NCBI GenBank assembly: GCA_026417815.1
Contig: JAOACN010000113.1
Coordinates: forward strand, 1 to 5,711
DNA length: 5,711 bases
From: Chloroflexaceae bacterium
Lineage (GTDB): Bacteria; Chloroflexota; Chloroflexia; Chloroflexales; Chloroflexaceae
Direction of reading: 5' to 3'
The notes beneath the pieces were generated by a model. That model was not told the origin of the DNA and made no database searches. It worked only from the letters and a program-made list of their open reading frames with translations. Shown here one piece after another: positions 5,545-5,711 of this stretch (position 1 is the first letter of the stretch; every line of letters starts with the position of its first letter). A program made the position numbers and the translations under genes.

Positions 5545-5608
5545 GAGGGCCTTGCCCTCCCGGACCCTTTCACCCGCACGGGCGCGGGGTAACCGGGCTG
5601 CCGCCCCT
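5545..5608 (+). repeat. Dispersed GC-rich hairpin repeat, copy C
   Basis: It begins with a perfect small hairpin, GAGGGC 5545-5550 and GCCCTC 5554-5559 over CTT, then follows the same order as copy A: a CCCGGACCCTTT stretch, a CCCGCACGGGCGCGGGG block and an AACCGGG block. It starts 30 bases after the MFS stop and could end or stabilise that transcript, though there is no T-run. The rest of 5515-5692 shows no gene. Confidence 0.6.
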
Positions 5609-5684
5609 CCAAGAGATACGAGATTAGAACGCCGCGTAACGAGACTTCAATCGCAATTCCCTGCTCGACGGTCATTCGAGGATG

Positions 5685-5690
5685 TATAAT
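5685..5690 (+). promoter_or_regulatory. Isolated TATAAT (-10-like) box near the right end
   Basis: TATAAT is a perfect -10 hexamer in an AT-richer stretch two bases before the adapter. The best nearby -35-like hexamer, TCGACG at 5665-5670, is only 14 bases upstream, too close for a standard promoter. It may drive a gene cut off by the fragment end, or be chance. Confidence 0.25.
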
Positions 5691-5692
5691 CC

Positions 5693-5711
5693 CTGTCTCT
5701 TATACACATCT
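5693..5711 (-). other. Tn5 mosaic end (sequencing adapter remnant)
   Basis: The last 19 bases, CTGTCTCTTATACACATCT, are the exact reverse complement of bases 1-19. This is the second adapter; the genuine insert ends at 5692. Confidence 0.97.

Noticed and set aside
5545..5590. Intrinsic terminator of the MFS gene
   Set aside because: Hairpins are present but no T-run follows, so it is listed only as a dispersed repeat that might affect transcript ends.
1..5711. A natural composite transposon defined by the terminal inverted repeats
   Set aside because: The inverted repeats are the exact 19-base mosaic end used as library adapter, and no transposase gene or resistance cargo lies between them.

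Overview
This is a GC-rich bacterial fragment with four protein-coding genes. It is bounded at both ends by the 19-base Tn5 (Nextera-type) mosaic end, pointing inward. Those ends are library adapter, so the genuine insert is about 20-5692 and the window is one tagmentation fragment rather than a natural transposon. A filamentous Chloroflexota relative (Roseiflexus/Chloroflexus-like) is my best guess. It rests on the high GC, a large GT-C membrane glycosyltransferase with an extracytoplasmic N-terminal domain, a heptanucleotide AATCCAA tandem array, and dispersed GC-rich hairpin repeats in the intergenic gaps. This is inference; there is no rRNA or marker gene to prove it.

Layout, left to right. 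1-19 is adapter. 20-234 is non-coding and holds a dispersed repeat, a 12-bp palindrome and a 96-bp element with imperfect inverted ends. 235-1242 (+) encodes a probable DUF6929 beta-propeller-like protein. It converges on a large minus-strand gene, with only 61 bp between the stop codons, and most of that gap is the heptad array. 1304-3466 (-) encodes a 720-residue GT39/ArnT-like membrane glycosyltransferase. 3467-3603 is a gap with two hairpin repeat cores. 3604-4023 (-) encodes a clear DUF2237 protein and may be co-transcribed with the glycosyltransferase. 4024-4308 is a divergent promoter region with overlapping candidate -10 elements and a dense set of competing hairpins. 4309-5514 (+) encodes an MFS transporter of the fucose-permease-like (FHS) type. 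5515-5692 is non-coding, with another repeat copy and an isolated TATAAT box; then adapter.

The genes do not form an evident pathway. The glycosyltransferase probably modifies lipid or protein at the cell surface, the MFS protein moves an unknown small solute (possibly a sugar), and the other two are conserved proteins of unknown function. I see no defence system, CRISPR array, integrase, toxin-antitoxin pair, biosynthetic cluster, tRNA or rRNA. The most interesting signals are in the non-coding DNA: a same-orientation family of hairpin repeats in most gaps, the inverted-end element at 114-209, and the switchable hairpin cluster upstream of the transporter gene.
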